From Chrysophaeum taylorii (lineage: Eukaryota; Sar; Pelagophyceae; Pelagomonadales; Pelagomonadaceae): a stretch of DNA of 64,000 nucleotides. Within the stretch, counting starts at the first letter, position 1; the number at the start of each line of letters is the position of its first letter. The stretch covers positions 62,001-126,000 of the forward strand of contig JAQMWT010000673.1 in NCBI GenBank assembly GCA_029834535.1. The letters run 5' to 3'. The translations under genes were made by a program, and so were the position numbers. This document shows positions 18,611-29,488 of the stretch, one piece after another. The notes below the pieces were generated by a model. That model worked only from the letters and a program-made list of their open reading frames with translations, was not told where the DNA came from and did no database searches.

Positions 18611-19539
18611 CATGCCGTCGGCATACCGTTCGATACCCTCAGAATGCGCATCTCACCGCGGATATTTCCTTATCTTTCAACACAAGCGCGTAAGTCCCCA
18701 ACAAAGCTCAAGCCGTCGCAGGACCCAATGCTGCCGTAACTCGTGAATCTGAGCGAGCATAAAATTTTGTAAGGTGGTATTTAGAAGGTCGTCGTGAAAA
18801 CGACGACGCTGTCGGCGTGTTGAAGTGCCGAGACTTCGATCCACGGAGGTCGCTGTCGCTGCAACTCGAGAACCCACAGCTCTTAACCTTCAACGCACGG
18901 ACTACCTGCTAAACAGAAGAAGAATCATGTCGAGCTTGTCTGCTTTGATGTACAAAGCGATCGAACGCCTTTGCATACTTTGCAGTCTACAAAACGCACG
19001 CAACGCGCAAAAAGAAGGCCGCGAAAACTAAGCGCGTCGTGGTTCTTACACTTTTGGATACTACACCCTGTCAGGCGGCTGCACACCGAACGCCCGTGTA
19101 CACTTTGCAGTCTAGAAAACGCGCACAACGCGCAAAATGATGGCCGCGAAAACCAAGCGCGTAGAGTTCTTTCATGTTCGGATACGCCCTGTCGGCGCCT
19201 TTGAAGGGGAGCAAGTAGCTTGAGTATGGTATTGGGTGCTCACACTCGCGATTAATTAAGGGACACGGCGGATTTGCTTGAAAAAGCCCCAGGCGGCTGC
19301 ACACTGCAACTAGGGCAACGCCATCAGCGACGTCGTTATCCGCACCAAGAAAGGGCGGTATCATGATCGCGCGGGGCAGGAGCAAGCGGTACTGGCGAGG
19401 GATACCGCCTCAGAGACCTCCGCGGAATGCACCTAAGCCGGGATTCGCACAGGCAAGGAAACCCGGCCGAGGGGGAGGAATTCTTCGAAGAAGAAAAGTC
19501 GGGGGCGGGCGGACAAAAAAACCGGCGTGGTGGTAGTGT
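18611..19539. other. Intergenic region with a two-copy tandem repeat
   Basis: About 0.9 kb between the dehydrogenase 3' end and the exportin-7 3' end. Apart from the repeat at about 18962-19200 I see no gene. Confidence 0.5.
18962..19200. repeat. Two diverged tandem copies of a ~125-bp unit
   Basis: Copies start at CGAACGC 18962 and 19087. Both contain CTTTGCAGTCTA, AACGCGCAAAA, GGCCGCGAAAAC and AAGCGCGT in the same order with scattered differences; a further CAGGCGGCTGCACAC match lies near 19291. Non-coding; origin unknown. Confidence 0.75.
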
Positions 19540-22500
19540 CTAGCACACGAGGAACTGGCGTACTTCGTGGCGAAACGTCGAAACGGCCTGGGTGAAATGG
19601 TCGCGATTGGAAGCCTCTAGGTTTCGATGAACATTGGCCACGAGATTAGAAAAGGCGTCAACGAGGCGTTGTCCTGGCGAGGAGAAATAATGTGAGACAA
19701 CGAAAGAGACAAAAGCAAACTCACGGAGTTCGGGGGTCTGCGAGCCGACGAGATCGTCCTTGTATTCCAGGAAAGCGCGTTCGTCGATAAGCATGAGCGA
19801 GAGGACAGGTCTGGTGAGGACCCATTGGTTCGCCGAGGAGCCAGGATTTGCTGGCGGGCCGAAGAGGAGCTGGTTGAAGAGGGTGGTGAGTAGTTTCTTG
19901 AGGAGGTTTGGGCGGTTAGCGAGGTGGGCGTCGAGGGCGCGCATGGCGGGAAGGTCGCGCTTGGTTTGGTTGTTGAAGCGATAGGTCGCGAGGTGGTCGA
20001 GGGTGTTTGAGGCCGTCGCGGCGAGATTGGGGATCTCGAGCGCGTCGTGGATGGCGCTCAGGAGGAGGGCGAACGTGTCGGTGTCCTTGCAGATGACGAA
20101 CGAGATGTGCTCTCGGAAGACGACTTCATAAAAGGCGAAGTAGGCTTGGGCGAGCTTGGGATAGGCGAGGACGTCGTCGAGTGGGCACGCGAATGTGAGT
20201 CGCATGGCGATCTCGATCGCGTCGGCGAGCGCCATGTCGTTGTAGAGCGCGAAAACGCCGAGGTTGACGTAGTTGCCGTCGAGCGCGCGCGTCACGAGTC
20301 CCAGCGCGATGACGACGCCCTTGTGTCGCGTCCGGTACTCGTCGTCGCTACCCGAGACGGCGCGCGAATGTTCGGTCCCGCCCGGTCCACCGACCGTGCC
20401 GTTCGTGGGCGAGACCGCACCGCGGCCCGCGGCGGGTGGATGGTGCGTGCGTCTCGCGAGCTCGCGCCTGCCGTAGGCGACAACGATGCGGCTCGCCTCT
20501 CTGAAAAGGAGGATGCCGTTGGGCGAGGAGCGCTCGAACGTGATGCGCTGGCCCTTGTTGGAAACGAACTCGTGCGCGAAGCGGAGGAGCGAGACCACGA
20601 CGGCCGCGTTGTCGCTCTCGGCGGCGCGGGCGAATAGGTCGAAGTGCGCCGGGTAGAGCGCGTCGAAGAGCATGTTGTAGGCGCGGCGATTGTGCGCGGC
20701 CTGCGCGACACCGCGGAGGTCCCGGAGCGCACCGACGAGACAGGTCGCGAAGTCGGGATTGGCCGCGGCGGCGTCGACGCCGGTCGTCGCCGAGGCGTCG
20801 GCGAGCGACCTGAGGGTCGCGAGGAGCGGCGCGACAAAGGCGTCGAAGGCGGCCTGGATGTCGTCGACGACACAAAAGACGAGGCGCGCGAGCGTCGCGT
20901 GGAGGGTCGTGCGGTGGCGCGGCCTGGCTCGCACCATAAACGGGAGGTGCTCGACCGTGCGGTGTTCGAGCAGAAACTGCGTCGCTTCGAGGTTGAGCAT
21001 CAGTTTTCCCGGAGCGAGACCCGACGACATCTCGTGGAAGAGCGCGAGCGTGTGCTTGACGATGTCGTCGTGCTCGGGCCAGTGCCGCAGCGTGTTGGCG
21101 ATCTTCGTCACGATCCGGTTCATGACGGCGGGGCTGTCGCCGAGGCCCATCTGCTCGAAAACGCGCATGTAGACGCGTTGCTTGGCCGTCGGCGTGCCGA
21201 GCTCGGCACGCGTCGGGGGGAGGGAATGCTGCTCCCATAGGTACACGCGGCGAAAGTTGGTGAAAAAGTACAGGAGCGCTAGCTCGAGGCGCTCGTCGCA
21301 GCGGTTCGCGCCGCCCGGGCCCAGCGCCGCTGCGCCGCTGTGGCTGTGCGCATAGTCGACGAGCTGCGCGAGGTCGAAGACGCGACGCGAGAGATTCGCG
21401 TCGAGCGTCTCTTCCCCGTCGCTCGACGAAGGCTGATTCCAGCTGACGCCGCCGATGACGGCCGCCACGACGTACGCGAGCCATGCGAGCTGGCGCTCGA
21501 GCGCCGAGCGGCCGGCGCCCGCGCGCGGTGGCGGCGCGCCCGGCGGACTCAGCGGCGCGCCGCCACTGCTGAGCGTCTCGCGGTAGCGCGCGAGCGTCGT
21601 GTCAAAGCCGTCGATGACGAACTGCGCGATATCTTGGTACCGAAAGCGGCAGAGAACAGGCAAGCGCTCCAGCTGCTCCTTGAGGGCGCCCTCGTCGTCG
21701 AGCGGGTCGTCGAGCGTACCGTCCGACGCGTCGACGAGGTGGACCGACAAGAGCATGCTCTCGACGTACTTTTTCGCGACCTTGAGAACGCACTGCTCCA
21801 GAAGCCTCGCGTGGTCGCGCGCCTGCTGCTGGGCCGCCATCTGCGCGTCGTTACCTGCGCCGGGCGAGCCGTTGCTCGTCGCCGTCGAGCTTCCCTGCGC
21901 GCGGTGTGCGTACGGCACGGCGGCCACCAGCCGTCCCCAGAGCGTGAGGAGGTAGTGGATCGAGTTGCGCGACCACTGCCACTGCGCGAACGACGTGGAC
22001 GTGAACTCCGCCGCGAGCTCGAGCCACTCGGCGTAGACGTCGGCGTTGACGAGCTCCGAGAGCTGGTAGTTCGCCTTGAGCCGCCCGAGCAGCCGGCAGA
22101 ACTCGTGGTAGTTTTCCTCGTGCTGCAGGCCGCCGCGCGTCGCCAGGATGTCGCGGATGCCACGCATCGTTTGATTGAGAAACCGCGCTCGCTCGGCCTC
22201 GCTCACGAACAGCGAGCGGCGCACGCTACTCAGCAGCACCAAACTCTGCATGGCGCTCGATGACCTCGGCGGGTCTGACCTCTGGAAGTAGTCGAAGAGC
22301 GCGGCGAGGAGCGAAGGGTCGTGGGCGATCGGACGCCACCCCGACGGCAGCTGGATCGTGCCGACGTCGTCGGACGACTCGTCCGCGTTCGTGCCGATGA
22401 AGTCATAATTCAGGCACGCGGTAAAAAGCTTGAGGGTGAACTCGGCGATGCGGTCCTCCTGCGCGCGGCTCAGGGCGCCCAGTTCGTTGCTCTGGAGCCT

Positions 22501-23143
22501 CGAGAGCGTCGACTGCGCGATCTGGACGGTCGAATACAGCGACGCGTCCCTAAAGCTCACCGCGCACTTGCGCTGCTGCGTCAGCGATCGAGTATCGCCC
22601 CTCGAGGATGTCGAATTAAACTCCTCGACCAACGCGCCCAACAAACGCAGCGCGAGCGAGCAGTGGTCTGCCGAGGCGTTGTAGAGCTTGGACGTTTCCT
22701 CGACGATCTCTCGATGCCTCGACCCGTCGAACCACCCGAGCTTGGTAATCCGCACGACGAGCTTGACCAGAGAGGTCACCACGTAGTCGGCGACCCCAGG
22801 CCCTCGCGCCATCAAGTAGTTCATCACGAACAATCGGAGCTCGAGCCGCTCCTCGACGCCAATCTTGTTCCAGTTCGTCGTCACCAGCCACAACAACGAC
22901 GTCCCCGCGATCAGAAGCGCATAGTTTGAGCTCGAATGGTCGAAAATTCGCAGGAGGTCGGGAACGTACTGCGTCGATGACTGCAGGATCAGCAGCTGTG
23001 CCTGTTTTTGTCGAAAATTTGTGTCGACGACGACGACGACAACGACAACTCACCTCGGCCTCCTTGCGCTCGTTCTGGTTTGCGCTCGTATAGAACGCTT
23101 CGCACAGTTGCTCCAGCCGCTGAATCGACAGCCCAGAGCTCAT
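19540..23143 (-). CDS. XPO7: Exportin-7 / RanBP17-family nuclear export receptor (2 exons)
   Basis: CDS complement(join(19540..23001,23054..23143)), 1,183 residues (animal exportin-7 is about 1,090). Exon 1 encodes MSSGLSIQRLEQLCEAFY..NERKEAE, the first HEAT helix; a 52-nt intron with GTGAGT...ACAG ends follows. Exon 2 opens with AQLLILQSSTQYVPDLL and LLIAGTSLLWLVTTNWN, matching the importin-beta N-terminal helix pairs of XPO7. The remainder is all-helical HEAT-repeat sequence with conserved blocks such as GVADYVVTSLVKLVVRITKLGWFD, DPSLLAALFDYF and MGLGDSPAVMNRIVTKIANTLRHW. RanGTP-dependent export (or import) of proteins; cargo unknown. Confidence 0.92.
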
Positions 23144-24064
23144 TCTCCTACGAGCCGATCCAACAAGCCCACCACACCTTCGCACAAGTCTCAAACCAGC
23201 ATCACCAAACCTTCGTCTTCTCCGTGTAGGGAGTTCCGACGCTCAACCCTACGCTTGAGGGTTGTCTACACTGCCCACTGGGGGCCAGGGTTCAATCTCA
23301 CGGATAAGAAGAAGCATTCTGGGGTTTTCGGAATCGGAGTTCGCGGTTTTGACCACGACCGAAAAGACAACGACGATGACCACCAATCGTGGAAAGACGA
23401 CACTTAGTCAACCAACCTCCCAGAGATTTCGCAATCATTCCTCTTACGGCAGGACGGCATATGGGCAGGAAAGGGACCATCAGCCGCATCGAGGAATTAA
23501 CAACTATGAGCAAAGATGGCAACTTGGCTCTGGTGGAACAATCCATGCCCACCGGTCAAAAGGCGAAATAGGCCGCAAATGGAGAATCACCGCGGCGCTA
23601 CTGGTCGCGCTTCCGCACTACGCTTTCATCCCGAGAGCGGCCACCTGGACGTCCAATGTCATCGAGTCGTCTCGCCGCGAGCCTCCCCTCGCCTCCCCTC
23701 GCCTCCCCTCGCCTCCCCTCGCCTCCTCTCGCCGCCCCTCGCCGCCCCTCGCCTCCCCTCGCCTCCTCTCGCCCCCTCTCGCCTCCCCTCACCTCCTCTC
23801 GCCTCCCCTCACCTCCTCTCGCCCCCGATCAATCGAGATCGCGGCACTGCCAGTCGGTGTTCCGAACGACTACTAGTCGTAGATACTTACATAGATCACT
23901 CGACGCGCATCCCCGATAACTCGTGGAGAGGTGGCCAAAACAGACACGAGATGGATGATACACAGACAGAAGACGCCGTGGGCTGCTGCCGCTGCTGCTG
24001 CTTTCTTGTTGTCGGGAATCCATCGATAGTCCCAATGGCTGGAAAAAGAAGAAGGCATGATCGA
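23144..24064. other. Intergenic region with a decanucleotide minisatellite
   Basis: Upstream of exportin-7 and downstream of the MFS gene. The only structure seen is the minisatellite at 23681-23825; open frames through it are serine/proline repeats caused by the array. Confidence 0.55.
23681..23825. repeat. 10-bp minisatellite, GCCTCCCCTC type
   Basis: About 14 units of GCCTCCCCTC with variants GCCGCCCCTC, GCCTCCTCTC, ACCTCCTCTC and GCCCCCTCTC. The strand is entirely pyrimidine-rich, so it could adopt triplex structure. Confidence 0.9.
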
Positions 24065-25438
24065 TCATCTCGGCGTTCTCCCCGGCGACAAGGAGGTCGG
24101 GGAACCCAGACGCGGAGAAGCACGCGGAGGCGAGGTTTGTGCTGGCGCAGGAACCGGGTCGACGGCGCGGCCAAAGGCGGCGAAGGTGAAGGCGGAGGCG
24201 GAGACGGTGGCGGCCAAGGCTGCCGATGCAATTTGCGGACCGGCGGTATCGACGATGGCGCCGAGGACGACTGGCGCGACGACGAATCCGAGGTCGCCGC
24301 AGGATCGAAAGAGGGATATGCTAGCGGCTCGTCTTCTCGGGGCGAGCTCGGAGGCGTAGGCCGGGAGTGTGGGTCCGAGGCAGGCGGTGGACAAAGACCA
24401 GCATCCCACGCCAGCGAGGAAGAGCGCGTGGGAAAAGGCCGCTCCCTCGACGGCAGTCGCGCCGACGAAGGCGACGGCCATCGCGGTGCCCATAAGGGAT
24501 GGGAAGACGATGAGTCGGGGGTCGTTGACCTTGTCGCTGAGGGCGGCGGCGGGGGCGACCGCGACGAGGTCGACGAGCGCCATCGCGCCGAACAGCCTGC
24601 CGAGATCGGCCGGCGAGTATTCGAAGACCTCCGAAGCGATGAGAGCGAGGATTAGGTTTCGGCCGCCTTGGCGCAGCGCGAAGGTCGCGAATTGCGCGAG
24701 GCCGACGCTCGCGAATCGCGGGTCCAAGACGATCGAGAGCCATCCGTCGCGCGGGGGATCGTCTTCTCCTTTGCGGCGCGGCTCCGCGACCGGTCTCGTC
24801 TCTCCAAGCAGAACCGCCGACGTCGCGGCCGAGGCCACGGCGAGGACCGAGACCGCGACGAATGGCGCGCGAAGTCCAAAGGCCTCGGCGCACAAGCCGC
24901 CGAGCGCGGGGCCGACCGAGACGCCGGCGAGCAACGCGGCGTGGTTCGCGCCGAGGAAACGGCCTCGACGGGACGAATCGGCGATGTCCGCCAGGTAGAC
25001 CTGCGCCGAGCCGAGGTACAACGAGTTGCCCGCGCCCGCGATGACGCGCGCCGCGGTGAACCACGTCATGTCGGGAGCGAAGCCCGAGGCGGCCATGCCG
25101 ACGGCGTTGATCAGTGCTCCGCCCACCAGGCACGCCTTCCGACCAAACCGGTCGGCGGCTATCCCGACCGGGACGTTCAGCGCGAGCCGCGACACGCCGA
25201 AGGCCGAGAGCGCGAGGCCGACGGCCGACGCCGAGGCGTCCATCGACTGCGACAGCATCGGCACGATCGGCGTCGCGACGCCGTGGCCCAGCATCATGCA
25301 CCCCGTCGACATGCACAGGCACAGCACGCGCGGGTCGCGCCACACGCTCACTTCTGCGGTGGACGGCTGCCGACTCGACCCACTCACGCGTCGTAGGCCG
25401 CCGAACAGCAGGATGGTCGATTGCAGCCGCCACGTCAT
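24065..25438 (-). CDS. Major facilitator superfamily transporter
   Basis: 457 residues from ATG 25438. Twelve hydrophobic spans are apparent. The MFS motif A between spans 2 and 3 reads GIAADRFGRKACLVGG. RVIAGAGNSLYLGSAQVYLADI in the fourth span region and SSRRGRFLGANHAALLAGVSVGPALGG in the fifth resemble drug:H+ antiporter (DHA1) members. The second half repeats the pattern (GRLFGAMALVDLVAVAPAAALSDKV). The C-terminal tail is Pro/Ser-rich and cytosolic. The ~35 residues before the first span (MTWRLQSTILLFGGLRRVSGSSRQ) could be a targeting sequence. Substrate unknown. The gene is divergent from the EF-hand/E2-like gene, 121 bp apart. Confidence 0.85.
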   Translation of the reverse strand: MTWRLQSTILLFGGLRRVSGSSRQPSTAEVSVWRDPRVLCLCMSTGCMMLGHGVATPIVPMLSQSMDASASAVGLALSAFGVSRLALNVPVGIAADRFGRKACLVGGALINAVGMAASGFAPDMTWFTAARVIAGAGNSLYLGSAQVYLADIADSSRRGRFLGANHAALLAGVSVGPALGGLCAEAFGLRAPFVAVSVLAVASAATSAVLLGETRPVAEPRRKGEDDPPRDGWLSIVLDPRFASVGLAQFATFALRQGGRNLILALIASEVFEYSPADLGRLFGAMALVDLVAVAPAAALSDKVNDPRLIVFPSLMGTAMAVAFVGATAVEGAAFSHALFLAGVGCWSLSTACLGPTLPAYASELAPRRRAASISLFRSCGDLGFVVAPVVLGAIVDTAGPQIASAALAATVSASAFTFAAFGRAVDPVPAPAQTSPPRASPRLGSPTSLSPGRTPR

Positions 25439-25559
25439 CGCCAGCCGAGGCGCTGTGCGCCGACGCCCTTGTTCTCTCTCCTTCGCCGAACAATTACTTA
25501 CCCTCCTACGTCTGCCTTAACGGATATCAATTCTTCGAGAAGAAGAAAAAGAAGAAGAT

Positions 25560-27212
25560 ATGTCTGATGATTCGGGCTGGGAACCCAAACGGGCTGTGCG
25601 TCGCCGCACGCGCGGAGGCCAGGGTGTCGTCGTCGTTACACCAGTCGAAGCACCCAAACAACAGCAACAACAACGACAACAAACGCAGCAGCGGCGGCGG
25701 CGGCGATGCCTCGGGGGACCGCGCGTAATCGAAGAGCGCGCGTGCGCTGTGGGTGACGTCGGCGCGGGGCGAGTTGGCCTGTACGTGCCGCAGCACGTTC
25801 GGTGCGCATTGACCGCTGTAGAGGTGGAGACGCTGTCGAACGCCGGGGAGGAGCTGTCGCGAAGGTCCCTCGAAGGATTAATGGAATCGCTCGGTATGCC
25901 CGATCGCGTCGACGAGTGCGCGGCCGCCGTGGGCCATGGCGCGTCGGCGGTCGACGTCGCGGCGTGGATTTCCCGGGACCGCCTGCAGAATGACCGCACC
26001 CCGGCGCCGGCCCTCCCGCTGCCGCCGTGCTGCGAGAATCTCGCGTGCTTTGCGTCGCCGAACGCGCCGCCGCCGGATTCGTCGTCGAACCGCGAGCTCT
26101 ACACGCTTTACGTCGGGTGGACACGCAAGGAAGGGAGCATCACAGCAACCGTCGCCTTCCGCATGCTGCAGACCTGCGGTTACCAGGCCGCGTATGAGGA
26201 CGTATCGCGGGTCTTCGAGGAGGTCGACGTTGGTTCGAAGGGAGCTCTCGCGTTCCACGAGTTCTGCGCGCTTCTCGCGAACCTCAACGCCACCGACCTC
26301 GTCCTAAAAAAGCGTGCCAGGGCCTGCGCCACATCATCAGAGGAGTACCAACAAGATCTGGCACTGTTTCGACACCATTACGAAGCTTTCGACCTAAGCG
26401 GCGATGGGAGACTGGATTTCGACGAGCTAAGGGCCGCTCTCCACGAGCTCGGCTTTGACGTCAGCGTGCGCCGACTCCGCCAGCTCATGGCCGACGTGAC
26501 GAACGGCGAGTCGATCAACTTTGGGGAATTCTTAAGACTTATGCGTCGCTTTGATGTCCGACGCGACAACCTCAACGCCATCATCGCCAAGCGCGGGGGC
26601 GGCTGCGTCGGCACGGCTGCCCTCCTTGCTCACTTTCAGGCGCTCGCGATCCCGCCTATTGGCGTTCATGATCTTAGACTCGCGGACCTGCCTCGAAAGG
26701 GACCAACAATCGAGGCCGTCATCCTCGGCTCGTCGCTACGAGGGACACCGTACGCCAACGCCCTCTTGCGCCTCCACGTCCAAGCGAGCCCGGGATATCC
26801 CCTCCAGCCACCTGTCGCATTCTTTTCGCGCCGCCTCTTCCACCTCAACTTTGACATCGCCCTCGATGGCACGACCCATCTCGCCCAGCTCCTTCACAAA
26901 TGGGATGCGACATGGCGCCTCAAGACCCTCCTCCAACGCGTTTGCGCCCTGCTCCGCGACCCCGATCCCAACCTCCTGCCGCCCGATCTCTATGCTGGCA
27001 CCCGCTACGACGTCACCTTGGCTGATCCTCGCAAGGCCCTCGCACATCCGCCCGGCTACGATCTCAGAACCAAAAAGGCACAAAACAAACTCACCGCCGA
27101 AGTGGCCCACCTCTTTCACAAGCGTCGCGCCCACTACGACGCCCTCGCCAAGGCGTTTGCCGACAGACACCTCGAGCCTTTCGACGACGCGAGCTATAGA
27201 CCAGACAAATAA
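25560..27212 (+). CDS. EF-hand protein fused to an E2-like (UEV) domain without active-site cysteine
   Basis: 550 residues. A basic, Gln-rich N-terminus (a run of glutamines at 34-45) precedes a possible UBA-like helical bundle at about 102-140 (SLEGLMESLGMPDRVDECAAAV...VDVAAWI). Two EF-hand pairs follow: a degenerate hand near 215-240 (FEEVDVGSKGALAFHEF) and a canonical calcium loop at 278-289 (DLSGDGRLDFDE), then a degenerate partner near 320. Residues 380-480 match a ubiquitin-conjugating fold: GTPYANALLRLHV, PGYPLQPPVAFF, FHLN (HPN in active E2s), LDGTTHLAQLLHKWDATWRLKTLL, then DPNLLPPD. Histidine/threonine occupies the place of the catalytic cysteine. This suggests a calcium-responsive ubiquitin E2 variant; the function is inferred. 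RPL8 follows 72 bp downstream. Confidence 0.75.
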   Translation: MSDDSGWEPKRAVRRRTRGGQGVVVVTPVEAPKQQQQQRQQTQQRRRRRCLGGPRVIEERACAVGDVGAGRVGLYVPQHVRCALTAVEVETLSNAGEELSRRSLEGLMESLGMPDRVDECAAAVGHGASAVDVAAWISRDRLQNDRTPAPALPLPPCCENLACFASPNAPPPDSSSNRELYTLYVGWTRKEGSITATVAFRMLQTCGYQAAYEDVSRVFEEVDVGSKGALAFHEFCALLANLNATDLVLKKRARACATSSEEYQQDLALFRHHYEAFDLSGDGRLDFDELRAALHELGFDVSVRRLRQLMADVTNGESINFGEFLRLMRRFDVRRDNLNAIIAKRGGGCVGTAALLAHFQALAIPPIGVHDLRLADLPRKGPTIEAVILGSSLRGTPYANALLRLHVQASPGYPLQPPVAFFSRRLFHLNFDIALDGTTHLAQLLHKWDATWRLKTLLQRVCALLRDPDPNLLPPDLYAGTRYDVTLADPRKALAHPPGYDLRTKKAQNKLTAEVAHLFHKRRAHYDALAKAFADRHLEPFDDASYRPDK

Positions 27213-27284
27213 GACCCAACAACGAATTATCCTCCCTCCCAAGCTCGCGGGTAAGCGTCATCTCGAAAGGCATCGCTAGCATCG

Positions 27285-28058
27285 ATGGGGAAGGTGATCC
27301 GTGGACAGCGCAAAGGCAAAGGATCGATCTTCACGGCCCACACGCGGCTACGCAAGGGTCCCGTGAAGCTGCGGAAGCTCGACTATGCGGAGAAGCAGGG
27401 CTACATCAAGGGCGTCGTGAAGAGCATCGTGCACGAGTCTGGGCGCGGGGCCCCTCTGGCGCGGGTGCAGTTCCAGAATGCGTACCGCTACAAGCGAGAC
27501 ACCGAGCTCATGGTGTGCGCCGAAGGTCTCTACGAAGGCATGTTCGTGTACTGCGGCGCCAAGGCGGCCTTGACGGTCGGGAACGTGGTGCCGCTGTCGG
27601 CGGTGCCGGAGGGCACCGTCGTGTGCAACATCGAAGCGCGACCAGGCGACCGCGGCGTCTTCGCGCGATGCTCGGGCGATTACGCCGTCGTCGTGACGCA
27701 CGACGAGGATAAGGGCATCTCCAAGCTCCGACTCCCGTCGGGGGGGAAGAAGACGGTCAAGTCAAAGTGCCGCGCTATGATCGGTATCGTCGCGGGAGGC
27801 GGCCGTACGGACAAACCGATGCTCAAGGCCGGCCGCGCCTTCCACAAGTACCGCGTCAAGCGCAACGAGTGGCCCAAGGTCCGTGGTGTGGCGATGAACC
27901 CCGTCGAGCACCCTCACGGTGGCGGCAACCATCAGCACATTGGCCACCCGTCGACCACCAAACGAATCTGCTCGGCCGGTCAAAAGGTCGGCCTTATCGC
28001 CGCTCGCCGCACCGGCAGACTCCGCGGCATCAAGAAGACCGCTGTTGACAAGGATTAA
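27285..28058 (+). CDS. RPL8: 60S ribosomal protein L8 (uL2)
   Basis: 257 residues, the normal length for eukaryotic uL2, starting [16 protein letters not shown]. The peptidyl-transferase-proximal loop is intact ([16 protein letters not shown], with the conserved histidine), as is [19 protein letters not shown]. uL2 is an essential large-subunit protein that binds 28S rRNA close to the catalytic centre. The gene is intronless here and ends with a basic tail ([11 protein letters not shown]). Confidence 0.98.
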   Translation: MGKVIRGQRKGKGSIFTAHTRLRKGPVKLRKLDYAEKQGYIKGVVKSIVHESGRGAPLARVQFQNAYRYKRDTELMVCAEGLYEGMFVYCGAKAALTVGNVVPLSAVPEGTVVCNIEARPGDRGVFARCSGDYAVVVTHDEDKGISKLRLPSGGKKTVKSKCRAMIGIVAGGGRTDKPMLKAGRAFHKYRVKRNEWPKVRGVAMNPVEHPHGGGNHQHIGHPSTTKRICSAGQKVGLIAARRTGRLRGIKKTAVDKD

Positions 28059-29488
28059 GATTATTATCACCTTCATCATCATCGTGCTCCACAAGACGGC
28101 CAATATCGCCACTCCCTGCTTTGTCTGCCTGGCGCCCGCGCGCGTGCAGCATGGCGTTCTTATTTCCGGAGGATCCCTCCCTGAGCCTACGATTCTTTGC
28201 CACTTTTCTTACTGCGTGCTGTGCATCTCACATGAGACAAAGTGGGGGTTCATCGCGCTCTCGAGCTATCTCATATCGCCTCCGTGTCGAAGCTTTCCCT
28301 TCTTCGCCTCGTCCTCGTATGAAAATGACCAGAGTAGACCCTCCACCACATGTAGGAACCTGCGTTCTGCGTTGTGGGTCTCGGCTTGCGGACTGGTCTT
28401 GTTTGCGTGGGGGTCATGCACTGTCTTGGAGCGTATTTTGGCGCGTACGATTTTTTGGTGAGCTCCTTTGTGGAGTGGCTTTCGTGCAGTGCGTGTTCGG
28501 TTTTGTGGTTTCTTGGTTGGTTTTCCTCTTGGAATTGTGTCCGCTGTCCTAGTACCTTTCTCCACAACATGCATTCTACACGAGGTGGATTGAACGTCCA
28601 ACTAATAAATGCCCAACTTACTACTTGTACAAGTACTTGTACCTAAAACATCATCATGGTTTGCAACTCTCAGGCTGAAAGAGCCAGAATGGATGAGCGC
28701 AGAGGGAAATAAGGGAGAAGCAAGAACGCAAAGAGGGGCGGCAGAAGAAGGAAGGAGGGAGCAGGGCACACTACCTAACTTTTGATTCATGGACGCGACA
28801 TTCTTCGGATCTCCTCTTGTTTTTCACATTCCCCTCTGTTCTTCTGCAATCATCCATTTCTGAGTCTTCGAGCCTGGGAATTGCGTACCATGATGATACT
28901 AAGATTCCGTTGCTAACTCTTGAGCGCCGCGGCTAGCTGTTGCTTTCCTCCAGCGTGCCAGCCAGTAAGGATTTCCCAATGCACGAGGCCATGCTACATG
29001 ACCCTCCCATGGCAGACAGCATATGACAGAAGGGGGAAACTCTCTATTTTCTGACGGGATCTGCTACTTTTCGCATTTCTTCTCTTGTGAAATTACCCAT
29101 CGCGCGGGTTTCCTGTGCAGCCGGGATTGGCCTAGAGTTCGCTTAAACCCCGGCACAGGCACGTGAGAGAGGGCGATGGAGGAGAGGGCGGCGGGAGCAA
29201 CGTTCGGGAGATGAAGCGATATATTCGAAATATACGTCGCGACAACAACGTGAGCACGAGGAGCTGCCATCGCCCGGACCAGCTTGTGTCGAGTGCCCTC
29301 GGGACGCAAAACTTGTCCGTGTGCGCTCTGGACTTTTTTGGTATATAGGAGTACGGTGTGTTTGACGATACACACCTGGGCTTTGGAGGAGAAAGCCTTT
29401 GCAGTCAGTGGTATCACCAAGTTATTGATGTTGCGCTGTCTAAGACGGATGAGGAGTCGGATACGAGAGAGTCGTAAAGAGCGGCAGA
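28059..29488. other. Intergenic region, no gene seen
   Basis: 1.4 kb between the convergent 3' ends of RPL8 and the ABCG transporter. Base composition is less GC-rich than in the genes. Open frames are short and carry no motif; no RNA gene was recognised. Confidence 0.5.
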
